Shown piece after piece: positions 34,211 to 42,773 of a DNA stretch of 64,000 bases. The DNA lies in the NCBI RefSeq assembly GCF_009826975.1, contig NZ_WUMO01000009.1:62001-126000 (forward strand), given 5' to 3'. The translations under genes and the position numbers were made by a program. How positions within the stretch are numbered: the first letter of the stretch is position 1; the number at the start of each line of letters is the position of its first letter. The stretch is from Flavobacterium sp. HBTb2-11-1. GTDB taxonomy: Bacteria > Bacteroidota > Bacteroidia > Flavobacteriales > Flavobacteriaceae. Under the pieces are notes generated by a model. It had not been told where the DNA came from, made no database searches, and was given only the letters and a program-made list of their open reading frames with translations.

Positions 34211-35042
34211 TTTGGATTTGTTCAAATTTTACATGTCCTTTTTTTGCACTTTCTAAAACGGTCTTTATGTTATCAAATTTTATTTTTTTCTGCTTTAAAT
34301 CAAAAAACAGTTTGAGATAGAGCCAGAAAATATATTTCTTCTTAAACATTCTCGAAAATAGTGCACCTTGTATATAATATTTATCAACCAGACTTTTCTT
34401 TTCTGAAGAAGTCTGATTTTTATGCATTACAATAGACTGAGGTTCAAATACAAGCTGTTTCTGGTTTGCTTTCAAATCTGATAAAAAAATGGCTTCTTCT
34501 CCCATTTCGAAAATTGCTCCTAAACCAAAATTTTCATCAAATAAAACTTCCGATTCATTAATAATCTTTTTATTCAAAGTCATTTCTATTGAACTTGTAT
34601 TCAGAATATCAAAAATATTCAAATTGGATTTAGAATCTAGAGGATATTTTTTAAGTAAACTTCCATTTGAATTTACTGCTGAGAAATTTATCGCAGCCGC
34701 TTGGGGGAATTTATTATAAGCATCGACTATTTTGGCGGTAAATCCTTCTTGATATACAACATCATCATCAGCAACGACTAGAATTTTTCCGATAGCATTT
34801 TCAAAAGCTAAATTTCGGCTTTTTGCCAGACCTTTTTCGAAGGAATTTATAACTCTTATATTAGAAAAATCTGAAGTTAAAATTTTCTCTTTTTGGGTTT
34901 GATTTACAATTAAAATTGAAAAATTAGAAAAATGCGAATAAGGAAACATTGGAATTAAAAAATCTAATGAATCTCGATTCATTGTAGAAATTAAAATTTC
35001 GATGTCATCTTCTTCAAAAAAGCTATTTGCCTCATTTTTCAT
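34197..35042 (-). CDS. Glycosyltransferase family 2-like
   Basis: This 281-residue protein is divergent at its N-terminus (EEDDIEILISTMNRDSLDFLIPMF) but keeps GT-A marks: NSFEKGLAKSRNLAFENAIG and the DxD-type VVADDDVVYQEG. A second acidic site is in FGLGAIFEMGEEAIFLSDL. It is upstream of and overlaps the FdtA-type gene. The two form a minus-strand pair between plus-strand glycosyltransferases. Specific function unknown. Confidence 0.82.
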   Translation of the reverse strand: MKNEANSFFEEDDIEILISTMNRDSLDFLIPMFPYSHFSNFSILIVNQTQKEKILTSDFSNIRVINSFEKGLAKSRNLAFENAIGKILVVADDDVVYQEGFTAKIVDAYNKFPQAAAINFSAVNSNGSLLKKYPLDSKSNLNIFDILNTSSIEMTLNKKIINESEVLFDENFGLGAIFEMGEEAIFLSDLKANQKQLVFEPQSIVMHKNQTSSEKKSLVDKYYIQGALFSRMFKKKYIFWLYLKLFFDLKQKKIKFDNIKTVLESAKKGHVKFEQIQNENK

Positions 35043-35145
35043 GGTAAAACAAATATAGAAATACTAAATATAGTTTGTTATTTAATTTTTATAAAACCTT
35101 TACAATATTCGTTAATTTTGGATGTTTCAAAGCGCAATTCTTTTT

Positions 35146-36030
35146 ATGCAAAACCTACCTTTAGTTTCTGTTATCTGTTTATGTTACAATCATGAAAAGT
35201 TTGTAGTTGAAGCATTAAATTCGGTACTAAACCAAAGCTATCAAAACATTGAACTTATTATTGCAGACGACTGTAGCAATGATGATTCTAAAAAAGTTAT
35301 CGTAGATTGGCTTAAAGATTATCCAACAGTTCAGTTTATTTCAAGCAAAATTAACTTAGGAAATACTAAAACATTTAATAAAGCATTTCAATTTGCAAAA
35401 GGAGAATATATAATAGATTTAGCTGCTGATGATATTCTATTGAAGGACTGTATTGAAAAACAAGTGAATACTTTCTTAAGTTCTAATAAAAAAAATCTTG
35501 CTGTAGTTTACGGAAATGCCGAAGTAATTTCAGAAAACAACAATCATGTTCGTTATTATTATGAAGTTGACACCGAAAAAAAAACGATAAAAAAACCCGC
35601 TTCAGGAGATATTTATTTAGCAATGTTAAATCAAAGCAGCATGATTTGTTCTGTCTCCTCAATGATGAAGCGAGAAGTTTTGGAACAGCTTAATGGCTAC
35701 GACGAAAATCTTGCTTATGAAGATTTGGACTTTTGGATTAGAGCTTCCAGAAATTATAATTTTGAATTCATTGATTCCATTTTAGTTCAAAAAAGAGAAG
35801 TTGGTTCCTCTTTGGGCAATCAATTTTATAAAAAATTTAATTCGCGAACCAGAAAAATAAACCATTCCTCCTATTTGGTTATAAAAAAGGCAATTGCATT
35901 AAATAAAACACAAGAAGAGAATAAGGCGCTGATGAAAAGACTGCATTTTGAAATGGAAAAAGCCTATAGAACCTTAGATTTTTGGTTATTTATAAAATAT
36001 ATCCCTCTTGAAATAAAACTGCGTTTTTAA
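35146..36030 (+). CDS. Glycosyltransferase family 2
   Basis: 294 residues from MQNLPLVSVICLCYNHEKFV; an ATG eight codons earlier is possible. Family 2 features are VEALNSVLNQSYQNIELIIADDCSNDDSK, NLGNTKTFNKAFQFAKGEYI and the metal motif DLAADDILL, then YDENLAYEDLDFWIRAS as the catalytic acidic site. The first three bases of its stop region overlap the convergent flippase gene by four bases. A TAATTTTG promoter-like box precedes it by about 25 bases. Sugar specificity unknown. Confidence 0.9.
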   Translation: MQNLPLVSVICLCYNHEKFVVEALNSVLNQSYQNIELIIADDCSNDDSKKVIVDWLKDYPTVQFISSKINLGNTKTFNKAFQFAKGEYIIDLAADDILLKDCIEKQVNTFLSSNKKNLAVVYGNAEVISENNNHVRYYYEVDTEKKTIKKPASGDIYLAMLNQSSMICSVSSMMKREVLEQLNGYDENLAYEDLDFWIRASRNYNFEFIDSILVQKREVGSSLGNQFYKKFNSRTRKINHSSYLVIKKAIALNKTQEENKALMKRLHFEMEKAYRTLDFWLFIKYIPLEIKLRF

Positions 36031-37301
36031 AATAAGTTCTTTCTAAAGTAAAAAACTAATACAAGTAAATAGATTAAATTTTCAAAGGCGTAAGCCATAA
36101 CAACACCTTCAATTTGAAATTCTTTAATAAAATACAAACTAGAAAAATATAAGACTGACAACGAAAAGAATTCGGTTAAAACAAACATCAAAGTTTCTCT
36201 TTTTGCGAAAAACTGATACCCCAAGATTAAAGCGCAAACTTTAAAAACATCACCCAAAAGCTGCCAAAAAAACAAATCGGTTACAGGTAAAAATTCTTTT
36301 GTAAAAAGCAATTGAATAACAAAAAAGCGACTCAAATAAAGTACTGCCAACGCAAGTGCAAAAACTGGTAAAATATATTTATAGTACTGCAAAAAAACAC
36401 TTTTAGTTTCCTGATTATTTTGAGCTTTGGACAATTTTGGCAGAAAATAAACACTCAAAATTGCACTGACAAACATTAAATAATAGCTTGAAATTCGCGC
36501 CATGGTTTCCCAATATCCAGCTTGTTCTATTCCTAAATCCTGAATAATATGATTTCGAATTGCAAGAAATACAAAAGGACCGAAAACAGACGAAACCAGT
36601 GTCATTAAAGAATAAGCCGAAAGATTTTTCAAAACTTTAAAATCGAAGACATCTAATTTTATAAATTGAAAAATCTGAATCTCTTTTTGAACTAAATAAA
36701 ACGTGATGAAAAACAGCAATGCTGGAGCAATTATAATAGCTATTAAAGCTCCAATGGTTTTGAATTGAATTATCAGAAAAACAGAAGTCAACAGCCCTAC
36801 AATGTTTCCAATAATATTAATACTAATTACTTTTTTAAACTTGCCTAAACCATTAATTACAGCAATAAAAAATATAGAAAGTCCGTAAGTTGGCAAGACA
36901 AACAATAAGGTTTTAAAAACAATTAAATATTCTGTATTATCTTCAAAGATTTTTTCATTCCAATAAGAAGCTGAACAAAAAAGAATAATGCTTAAGAGAA
37001 TCGCAACTCCTATTAAAGCAATAAAAACGGTCGAAATTATTTTTTGAAGTTCAATTCTACTTTTTTCGCTTTCAGCAGTGTATTTTACAATTCCATTTTG
37101 AAAACCTAAAGTGGCGATATTTTCCAATGAAGTCAAAAAATTGCGAAGATTTCCAACTAGAGCCATTCCGCTTGGCCCAACAAAAACTGCTAATATTTTT
37201 GAAGTAATTAATCCAATTCCGATTTTTAAAGCAACACTCAAACTGTTTAAAGAAGTAATCTTAAACAAATTCGTTTGAATTATTTTTCTATAAAAACTCA
37301 A
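36027..37301 (-). CDS. Polysaccharide flippase, Wzx/RfbX-like (MOP superfamily)
   Basis: This 424-residue integral membrane protein has about twelve hydrophobic segments with charged short loops. Its N-terminus (RKIIQTNLFKITSLNSLSVALKIGIGLITSKILAVFVGPSGMALVGNLRNFLTSLENIA; only short pieces matter: LITSKILAVFVGP) matches the O-antigen translocase group of the MOP superfamily. Wzx flips lipid-linked oligosaccharide units across the inner membrane. Located one base after the aminotransferase gene on the same strand, it is part of the same operon. No Wzy polymerase was recognised in the window. Confidence 0.88.
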   Translation of the reverse strand: MSFYRKIIQTNLFKITSLNSLSVALKIGIGLITSKILAVFVGPSGMALVGNLRNFLTSLENIATLGFQNGIVKYTAESEKSRIELQKIISTVFIALIGVAILLSIILFCSASYWNEKIFEDNTEYLIVFKTLLFVLPTYGLSIFFIAVINGLGKFKKVISINIIGNIVGLLTSVFLIIQFKTIGALIAIIIAPALLFFITFYLVQKEIQIFQFIKLDVFDFKVLKNLSAYSLMTLVSSVFGPFVFLAIRNHIIQDLGIEQAGYWETMARISSYYLMFVSAILSVYFLPKLSKAQNNQETKSVFLQYYKYILPVFALALAVLYLSRFFVIQLLFTKEFLPVTDLFFWQLLGDVFKVCALILGYQFFAKRETLMFVLTEFFSLSVLYFSSLYFIKEFQIEGVVMAYAFENLIYLLVLVFYFRKNLF

Positions 37302-37302
37302 A

Positions 37303-38445
37303 CTAATATTGATTTAAAATTTCAACAATATAATCCACTTCATATTCTGTCAAAACTGGACTCATTGGCAAACTTAACACCTCTTTATGAATCTTTTCAG
37401 TTATCGGAAATGACAAATTATTCCATTGCGAAAAAGCTTTTTGCTTATGCGGAGGAATTGGATAATGTATAACAGTTTGGATGTTATTTTGAGCTAAATA
37501 TTCTTGTAAATGCTCTCTTTTTTCTGTTCGAATGACAAACAAATGAAAAACATGATTAGTAGAAAAATCCCAAAACGGAAGCACAATTTTATCATTTTTA
37601 ATTTCTGATATATATCGTTTTGCAATTGCTCTTCTTATTTCATTATCAGAATCTAAATTGGGAAGTTTTAGATTTAAAAAACCCGCTTGCAGTTCGTCTA
37701 ATCTCGAATTTACGCCAACATATTCGTTGTGGTATTTTTTTTCTGAACCGTAATTTCGAAGCGAAAAAAGCACTTTTGCCAACTCAGAATCGTTTGTTGT
37801 AATTGCTCCTCCATCGCCTAAACAGCCAAGATTTTTGCCTGGATAAAAACTGTAAGCGATTGCTGATTTTAGATTGTTGATTTTAGATTTTAGATTTTCG
37901 TGCGATTGGAATTTGGAATTTAAATTTTGGAATTTAAACCTTTCTATTCCATGAGATTGTGCTGCATCTTCAACCAATATCAAATCATTCTTTTCTGCAA
38001 TCTCGCTTATTTTTTGCATTTCAGCCAATTGTCCATATAAGTGAACGGCTAAAATGGCTTTTGTTTTTGAAGTGATTTTTTCTTTAATTAAATCTGGATT
38101 TATATTGTAGGTTTCTAATCTTGGTTCGATCAAAACAGGAACTAAATCGGCTTGTAAAATGGCTAAAATACTTGCAATATATGTGTTTGCTGGAACAATA
38201 ACCTCATCGCCTTTTTTGAGCTTTCCGAGTTCGATATAGCCTTTAAAAATAAGAACCAAAGCATCAAAACCATTTCCTACTCCAATGCAATATTTTGATT
38301 GGCAATATTCGGCAAAAGCTTTTTCAAATGTTTCCACTTCTTTCCCTAAAATATACCAGCCGTTCTCTAAAACCGATTTCAGTTTTTCCTGAAAAGCGCT
38401 TTCATACGGTTCGTTTACTTTTTTTAGGTCTAAGAATGGTATCAC
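37303..38445 (-). CDS. DegT/DnrJ/EryC1/StrS aminotransferase, FdtB-like, with repeat-derived insert
   Basis: This 380-residue PLP enzyme aminates a nucleotide-linked keto-sugar. Family marks: IPFLDLKKVNEPYE, NGFDALVLIFKGY, VIVPANTYIASILAIL, the PLP-contacting ED-AAQSHG (Asp160), catalytic Lys204 in SFYPGKNLGCLGDGGA, NSRLDELQAGFL, and HYPIPPHKQKAF. With the FdtA-type ketoisomerase nearby it probably makes a dTDP-3-amino-3,6-dideoxyhexose. Residues 167-194 are odd: where relatives have a short Gly-rich stretch, here is a Lys/Asn/Ser/Gln-rich stretch encoded by the window's intergenic repeat. The ATG overlaps the stop of the FemAB-like gene (ATGA). Confidence 0.92.
   Translation of the reverse strand: MIPFLDLKKVNEPYESAFQEKLKSVLENGWYILGKEVETFEKAFAEYCQSKYCIGVGNGFDALVLIFKGYIELGKLKKGDEVIVPANTYIASILAILQADLVPVLIEPRLETYNINPDLIKEKITSKTKAILAVHLYGQLAEMQKISEIAEKNDLILVEDAAQSHGIERFKFQNLNSKFQSHENLKSKINNLKSAIAYSFYPGKNLGCLGDGGAITTNDSELAKVLFSLRNYGSEKKYHNEYVGVNSRLDELQAGFLNLKLPNLDSDNEIRRAIAKRYISEIKNDKIVLPFWDFSTNHVFHLFVIRTEKREHLQEYLAQNNIQTVIHYPIPPHKQKAFSQWNNLSFPITEKIHKEVLSLPMSPVLTEYEVDYIVEILNQY
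37864..37947 (-). repeat. Intergenic-type repeat inside the aminotransferase coding sequence
   Basis: Read on the minus strand this stretch is TTTAAATTCCAAAATTTAAA, TTCCAAATTCCAATC, then AAAATCTAAAATCTAAAATC and AACAATCTAAAATCA. The same units occur between genes at 19441-19506, 51150-51190, 59590-59670 and 62523-62640. Here they are translated in frame without a stop. Confidence 0.85.
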
Positions 38446-39389
38446 TTTATTTGTATTTTATAAAAGTCTTGATTATAAACAGAACAGCCTAATTCTTCTT
38501 TCTGGACTAAAAGTCCCTGATTATAACCTAATTCATTTTCTTCACCCACAATTCCCATGTCGAAAAAATGCTTTCCTTTTCGTTTGTATTTATGAATCAG
38601 ATTAATGAATAAAAAATCTAGCGCTCTAAATTCTTCTCCTGTTTTTGAGGTGGCGCCATATTGCGATTTTATAACATTTTTGGTTTCAAAAATCGTTATT
38701 CCAGCTATAATTTCATCATTTCTGTAAGCAGAATATTGTCTGATGTTTTTCGGGAATTTAGATTTCAAAAGTGCCATTTCTTCTTTGGAATGCACTGGCT
38801 TTACATTAAATTTTTCTGCTAATCTTGGCTCAAGAATTTTTTCCCAAAATGGATCAAAATTTTCTTCTTCAAAAATATCCAAATCTAAATTTTCGATTCT
38901 TCTAAAATGCTTCATTTTGCTTTTAGAAATCTTTAAAGGAGCTTGCAGATTAACTGCTAAATTCATTTCTTTTCGTTCTAGAATCGCTCCCCTTTTCAAC
39001 AAAAAAAAATCCATTGCTGCGTTTCCTTCAGAAAAATAAAAATTCGGGATTGGTTTGTAATAAAAGGTTTCGAATTTATTTTCTTTCAAAAAAAGTAAAA
39101 TTTCATCTAAAATGGATTCAACCTTTTCTGCTTTCAATTTCGGCAAATAAACCAATCCGCCGTAAGTAAGTCCTTGATGCGAATAAATGGCATTTTCTTT
39201 TTTATTCGCGGGAAGAATAGCGCGTAGTTTTTCATCTTCAAAAATCAAAAGCGAAAAATCATCAAAACGATCTTTATGATATTCCATAAAATCGCGGTGA
39301 AACAAAAACGTGGCATTCTTGGCTTGAGCGACAAAATCGTTCCAAATTGAATAATCTTCTTGAGAATACTTTTTTATGGTATATTTCAT
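38442..39389 (-). CDS. FemAB/GNAT-like acyltransferase
   Basis: This 315-residue protein resembles the FemAB-like GNAT group found in polysaccharide clusters. Visible elements are YSIWNDFVAQAKNATFLFHRDFMEYH, an ILPANKK strand pair, GLTYGGLVYLPKL, and the second-half core IRQYSAYRNDEIIAGITIFETKNVIKSQYGATS (only the pattern of paired strands is used), then ALDFLFINLIHKYKRKGKHFFDMG. Such proteins transfer an aminoacyl or acyl group; here the amino sugar made by the adjacent aminotransferase is a natural guess for the acceptor. It overlaps that gene by four bases and follows the TRIC gene by two. Confidence 0.75.
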   Translation of the reverse strand: MKYTIKKYSQEDYSIWNDFVAQAKNATFLFHRDFMEYHKDRFDDFSLLIFEDEKLRAILPANKKENAIYSHQGLTYGGLVYLPKLKAEKVESILDEILLFLKENKFETFYYKPIPNFYFSEGNAAMDFFLLKRGAILERKEMNLAVNLQAPLKISKSKMKHFRRIENLDLDIFEEENFDPFWEKILEPRLAEKFNVKPVHSKEEMALLKSKFPKNIRQYSAYRNDEIIAGITIFETKNVIKSQYGATSKTGEEFRALDFLFINLIHKYKRKGKHFFDMGIVGEENELGYNQGLLVQKEELGCSVYNQDFYKIQIK

Positions 39390-39391
39390 CT

Positions 39392-39994
39392 CTATTTATG
39401 ATCAAATGCTTTTAAATGCCATTTATACTTTACTGCCATTAATCTAATCACAATAATCACAAGCGAGGTAACTAAATATAAAATGTCGTCGTTTAAATTT
39501 AGTTTTCGCAATCCAAAAAATACCATTCCGCCAAAAATACAGATTGTGGCATAGATTTCTTCTCTAAAAACGTTTGGAATTTCGTTGCACAAAATATCAC
39601 GAATTACGCCTCCAAAACAAGCTGTCATGGTGCCAAGGGCAATGCAAATTGCGGGATGAAGTCCTGTTAGAATTCCTCTTTCTAAACCAATTAAAGTAAA
39701 AACTCCGAGCCCGATTGTATCAAAAAGAAACAATGAAGTTCGAAGCTTATCGAAACTTTTTCTAAAAAGAATCGCTAGAAAAAATCCTAAAATGATCACA
39801 TACACATATTGCATGTCACGCATCCAGCCCACAGGAGTTCTTCCGATTAAGACATCGCGAAGTGTTCCGCCTCCAACGGCAGTTACAAATGCAATGATAA
39901 AAACCCCAAACGGATCTAGTTTTTTGTGCATTGCGGTCAAGGCGCCTGACATTGCAAACGCCATTGTCCCAATAATATCAAGTAAGTGAAACAT
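39392..39994 (-). CDS. Trimeric intracellular cation channel family protein (UPF0126/YicG-like)
   Basis: 200 residues from MFHLLDIIGTMAFAMSGALT. Eight upstream codons, beginning with TTG, come from a dispersed repeat and are excluded. Two UPF0126 repeats are seen: DIIGTMAFAMSGALTAMHKK...AVGGGTLRDVLIGRTPVGWM and LFDTIGLGVFTLIGLERGIL...ACFGGVIRDILCNEIPNVF, each with the conserved GGG/GG-x-x-RD motif. About seven membrane helices are expected. Bacterial TRIC relatives form cation channels; the physiological role is not known. It lies first in the same operon as the FemAB, DegT and flippase genes. Confidence 0.92.
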   Translation of the reverse strand: MFHLLDIIGTMAFAMSGALTAMHKKLDPFGVFIIAFVTAVGGGTLRDVLIGRTPVGWMRDMQYVYVIILGFFLAILFRKSFDKLRTSLFLFDTIGLGVFTLIGLERGILTGLHPAICIALGTMTACFGGVIRDILCNEIPNVFREEIYATICIFGGMVFFGLRKLNLNDDILYLVTSLVIIVIRLMAVKYKWHLKAFDHK

Positions 39995-40078
39995 TTTTTT
40001 TGAGTTACAAAGATGCAAAGGGTCAAAGTTACAAAGTTGTACCGAATAATGTTAACAACTCTTACTCATAAACGTTTC

Positions 40079-40924
40079 TTATTTTTTCACGTAAATCGGA
40101 CTTCTTTTTAATAAATAAGAAATAGAATCCATCCAACCGTCTTTTACTGCCAGCAAAGGCTTACGGGTTTGTGAATAGATTTTATCTGTATTTCTATACA
40201 TGTCAAAATAGACCGTATAATAGTAATACGTCTGATTGTTTGCGGTTGTTGTAGAAATATCATTTGTGGTTACTTTTTTGTTGTTGTCGCTCACTTTTGC
40301 ATTTCCGCTGTTATATGTGGTAGCTGTAGTACCGGTTCCAATTGTGTATGAAACTTTTGCGGCCACAATATTATCAACTCCTAATATTTTTTCAAGATCT
40401 TCTATTGGCGTTTCGTCAATGTTATTATGGTCGATTCCAGCTTTGTGCAACAAACTATTTGTTGTTCTTAAATCCTGAACTGTTAGCGGAAAAATGTTTG
40501 AAGATTTATCTAACAATTTGTTGTACAAATCGTTTTGAGCAAATTTTGCCATATCTTCAGAACCTTGCTGATTATCTGCATTTACATACGGAATTGGCAA
40601 TACGGCAATTGTATTACGTTTCATCTCAGCGCTTGCAATATTTGTACTTTGATCAGCACTGCTAGTGTTTGGAGAAATATCAAAGGTTTGAGATCTTCCG
40701 CTTGCAAAATCAATTTTGGCAATCTGAGAAACGTCTAGCGAAATCTGAACGGTCTCTCCCGGAAGTGAATATTCTACTGTTTTATCAGACATTTTTAAAA
40801 CTGTGCATTCAATAATCTGATAATCTCTTTTTATAATTTTATCTAATTTTTTTCCGCTTTGGGCAAAACTCACAAAAGCAGACAATAGTACTAGTAATAC
40901 GAGAAAAGGCTTTGTAATTTTCAT
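40079..40924 (-). CDS. Hypothetical secreted protein, possible CsgG-like fold
   Basis: 281 residues with a clear signal peptide (PFLVLLVLLSAFVSFA, then Q). The first domain (25-75) has strands IIECTVLKMSDKTVEYSLPGE and VSQIAKIDFASG, seen in Bacteroidota proteins that respond to a translated property of the substrate. The second part (about 105-200) starts NTIAVLPIPYVN and ends DLEKILGVDNIVAAKVSYTIG, the pattern of CsgG/GNA1162-type domains (conserved IAVLPF and GaD-ViGkI). The last third is Ser/Thr/Asn-rich. Family assignment is uncertain and the role unknown. It stands alone, with possible promoter upstream not clear. Confidence 0.6.
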   Translation of the reverse strand: MKITKPFLVLLVLLSAFVSFAQSGKKLDKIIKRDYQIIECTVLKMSDKTVEYSLPGETVQISLDVSQIAKIDFASGRSQTFDISPNTSSADQSTNIASAEMKRNTIAVLPIPYVNADNQQGSEDMAKFAQNDLYNKLLDKSSNIFPLTVQDLRTTNSLLHKAGIDHNNIDETPIEDLEKILGVDNIVAAKVSYTIGTGTTATTYNSGNAKVSDNNKKVTTNDISTTTANNQTYYYYTVYFDMYRNTDKIYSQTRKPLLAVKDGWMDSISYLLKRSPIYVKK

Positions 40925-41031
40925 TTGTTTGGAAATTTATGAATTAATTATCTATATATAAATTTACAAAGAAATTTTAAAAAATTATCAATAAAAAACA
41001 GAAAAATCAAACAATTTTTCAAATAAAAAAA

Positions 41032-41775
41032 TTACATGTTTTGCGTGTAAAAATTGTAATCTTTTAAAATCACTCTTATAAAATCACTGTTGTTTCCAGA
41101 TTGATTTTTAATTCCTGTAACACTTTCGATCTTAGCAACGAGCTTGTAAATAATCTCATGATCGTTTTTAGCAGCCGCTTTTTGATAAGTTTCTTTAATA
41201 ATACGCATATCATTATCTGAAAGCTTTATTACTAAAGGATACGTTGGCACATAAGCTTCGCCAATATCTTCTAGAATAGTATGGCTAATGTTGATTTTAT
41301 TTTTTAAAGTAATCACTGCAGTACCTGCCGCCATATCTCCCAATCGTTGTGATTTCTGGCTCGTAATAACCGTGATAAGTCCCGGAAGTCCGAAAAAAGT
41401 AAAAAAGTCTATTACTCTAAAAAACCAGCGAATTAAATAGTCTCCAAAACCTGCCTGATAACCGTCAATTTTTACGACTTTAATTTTCAGTAATTTTTTG
41501 CCAAGCGACTGTCCTTCAAAAACACTTTCTAAAACCAGCGAATAAACTATAACGGGAGAATACAATAATAAAAAAATTGCTCCACGCGACCAGCCGTCTA
41601 AATTAACCATCAATCTATCGAGTTCCAGCCAATCAAAAAGTATTATGGAAAGTGCTGTTATATAACAGATTACAATAAACAAATCGATAAAAAAAGCACC
41701 CAGTCTTTCACCAACCGAAGCCGCAATAAAATTTATTTTGACATTTTGTGTCGTATTAATAGATAATTCTGACAT
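41032..41775 (-). CDS. RDD family membrane protein
   Basis: This 247-residue protein has the RDD core of three membrane segments: IAASVGERLGAFFIDLFIVICYI (the R-x-x-A-x-x-x-D motif), LLLYSPVIVYSLVLESVFEGQSLGKKLLKIKVV, and YLIRWFFRVIDFFTFFGLPGLITVI, followed by SQRLGDMAAGTAVI. A C-terminal soluble part of about 80 residues follows. RDD proteins are of unclear function; some are sodium/proton antiporters. It is divergent from the SpoIIM gene with only 20 bases between start codons, and this RDD-SpoIIM-MoxR-DUF58 arrangement recurs in flavobacteria, so a shared role is likely. Confidence 0.9.
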   Translation of the reverse strand: MSELSINTTQNVKINFIAASVGERLGAFFIDLFIVICYITALSIILFDWLELDRLMVNLDGWSRGAIFLLLYSPVIVYSLVLESVFEGQSLGKKLLKIKVVKIDGYQAGFGDYLIRWFFRVIDFFTFFGLPGLITVITSQKSQRLGDMAAGTAVITLKNKINISHTILEDIGEAYVPTYPLVIKLSDNDMRIIKETYQKAAAKNDHEIIYKLVAKIESVTGIKNQSGNNSDFIRVILKDYNFYTQNM

Positions 41776-41795
41776 ATTTCATATTTTAGCCTACA

Positions 41796-42773
41796 ATGAG
41801 AGAAATCGCCTTTATAAAACAAAACAGAGAAAAATGGCTCGAGTTTGAGCTGGCAATTTTTGGTAAAGCTAAAAAAAATCCTGATGAATTAGCTAATTTG
41901 TACATTCAAATGATGAATGATTTGTCGTATGCTCAAACGTATTATCCTAAAAGTAAAACGGTTGTGTATCTCAATCATCTTGCCTCTCAGATTTATCAAA
42001 AAATTTATAAAACCAAACGCACCGATCAGAATCGGCTTGTAGATTTCTTTAAAATCGAAGTCCCTTTATTGGTTTACGAATACAGAAGGTATTTGGTTTA
42101 TGCATTTGCCTTATTTTTTGTTACCGTTTCTATCGGAGTTCTTTCTGCTCGTTATGATCGTGATTTTGTGCGCCTCATTTTAGGTGACGATTATGTAAAT
42201 ATGACTTTAGAAAACATCAAAAAAGGCAATCCGATGGCCGTATATGGTTCGGGCAGCAATTGGGGAAGTTTTATTGGCATTACGGTCAATAACCTTTTTG
42301 TAGGTGCGAGATGTTATTTCTACGGAATTTTTGCAGGAATCGGAACTTTTAATGTTTTTCTTCAAAACTGTATTATGCTCGGTTCTTTTCAGTATTTTTT
42401 CTACGAACAAGGCGTTTTCTGGAAAAGCGTTCGAGGCATCTGGATTCACGGTTCTATGGAGATTTTTGCCATCGTAATCGAGACTACAGCTGGATTTATT
42501 TTAGGAGCTTCCATCCTATTTCCTAAAACTTTTTCTAGAGTAAATTCTTTTAAAATCGGTTTCAAAAACAGCTTTAAAATATTCTTAAGCACTTTTCCTT
42601 TCACCATAAGCGCTGGATTTTTAGAAGGTTTTATTACACGATATTCAATCGATATGCCCAATTGGCTAAGTAGTTTTATTATTTTATTGACACTGGCAAT
42701 AATTTCATTTTACTACTTGATATACCCATTTATTGTACACAAAAAAATAACTTCAAAACCAATTCATTTATAA
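41796..42773 (+). CDS. SpoIIM/stage II sporulation protein M-like membrane protein
   Basis: This 325-residue protein begins with a soluble helical stretch of ~100 residues (REIAFIKQNREKWLEFELAI, YPKSKTVVYLNHLASQIYQK). Five or six membrane segments follow, including VYAFALFFVTVSIGVLSA, NNLFVGARCYFYGIFAGIGTFNVFLQN and IHGSMEIFAIVIETTAGFILG, which carry the SpoIIM (DUF95) pattern NN-x-x-V and HG-x-x-E. In spore formers SpoIIM acts with SpoIIP and SpoIID at the septum; this organism has no sporulation genes here, and the role is inferred to be in the envelope. Its stop overlaps the next ATG (TAATG). Confidence 0.9.
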   Translation: MREIAFIKQNREKWLEFELAIFGKAKKNPDELANLYIQMMNDLSYAQTYYPKSKTVVYLNHLASQIYQKIYKTKRTDQNRLVDFFKIEVPLLVYEYRRYLVYAFALFFVTVSIGVLSARYDRDFVRLILGDDYVNMTLENIKKGNPMAVYGSGSNWGSFIGITVNNLFVGARCYFYGIFAGIGTFNVFLQNCIMLGSFQYFFYEQGVFWKSVRGIWIHGSMEIFAIVIETTAGFILGASILFPKTFSRVNSFKIGFKNSFKIFLSTFPFTISAGFLEGFITRYSIDMPNWLSSFIILLTLAIISFYYLIYPFIVHKKITSKPIHL

